Of a DNA stretch of 5,948 bases, positions 5,717 through 5,948 are shown one piece after another (position 1 is the stretch's first letter; each line of letters begins with the position of its first letter). This DNA comes from CAYUAI01 sp964442745 (GTDB lineage: Bacteria > Pseudomonadota > Gammaproteobacteria > S012-40). The translations under genes were made by a program, and so were the position numbers. The stretch lies in NCBI GenBank assembly GCA_964442745.1, contig CAYUAI010000152.1, positions 1 through 5,948 on the forward strand, written 5' to 3'. Below the pieces are notes generated by a model that saw nothing but the letters and a program-made list of their open reading frames with translations, made no database searches and was not told the DNA's origin.

Positions 5717-5948
5717 TTGAGATGCTTGACGACAATCGCAATTTTACAATCAAAAAAAGCGCTGACGATTCCTCGATCATAAAGATGACCCGCCTTATTT
5801 TTTAAGTGTGTCATGGCCGTGATATGATCGGTCGGTGGTTGGTATGGCCGAGGTTGAGTCATGGAGTCGAAAACATCTGCCACTCGAATAATGTGTGAGA
5901 AGCCGATCTCTTTTGACATTATTGATGAACAATGGTGTCTGTTCTTTA
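5713..5948 (-). CDS. HD-GYP-type phosphohydrolase, C-terminal part (runs off the window)
   Basis: The frame is open to the right edge, so this is the 3' end of a longer gene, of which 77 complete codons are visible. The ATG at 5919 is internal. The segment HIIRVADVFDSMTQPRPYQP matches the end of the HD-GYP domain, whose consensus is close to RIIAVADVFDALTSDRPYRP. It is followed by a family-like tail (AGHLYDRGIVSAFF). HD-GYP proteins are metal-dependent hydrolases, many of which degrade cyclic di-GMP. The catalytic HD residues lie outside the window. Where I would expect the GYP motif the sequence reads NRHHCSSIMSKE, so this may be a divergent member, and c-di-GMP activity should not be assumed. 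The stop (TAG, 5715-5713) overlaps the convergent permease stop, and a terminator follows directly. Confidence 0.75.
   Translation of the reverse strand, partial: KNRHHCSSIMSKEIGFSHIIRVADVFDSMTQPRPYQPPTDHITAMTHLKNKAGHLYDRGIVSAFFDCKIAIVVKHLN

Overview
The window looks like a chromosomal segment from a gammaproteobacterium of moderately low GC (low-to-mid 40s % by eye). This rests on the gene families, the codon use and a leader-peptide tryptophan attenuator of the type known mainly from Proteobacteria. Genus and species cannot be read from the sequence.

Layout: bases 1-236 are an AT-rich stretch with one weak 31-codon ORF on the + strand. A complete minus-strand gene (237-1163, GTG start) encodes a ten-helix EamA/DMT-family transporter. 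The 363-base gap 1164-1526 is the most informative part of the window. On the minus strand it carries a TTGACA promoter, a short leader peptide with tandem Trp codons, mutually exclusive RNA stems and a strong intrinsic terminator, all upstream of the transporter. This is the architecture of a trp attenuator, and it suggests that the transporter is switched on when charged tRNA-Trp is scarce.

Running the other way, a two-gene + strand operon encodes a tripartite efflux pump: a periplasmic adaptor with signal peptide (1578-2576, longer ORF from 1527) and a full-length RND permease (2618-5716). No outer-membrane channel gene is present in the window, so the pump probably uses a TolC-like protein encoded elsewhere.

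At the right edge a minus-strand gene enters the window. Only its last 77 codons are visible, and they match the C-terminal end of an HD-GYP-type metal-dependent phosphohydrolase. Its stop codon overlaps the permease stop codon, and its intrinsic terminator lies inside the 3' end of the permease coding sequence.

The transporter and the pump are divergent neighbours with separate control signals. Nothing in the sequence shows that they share a substrate.
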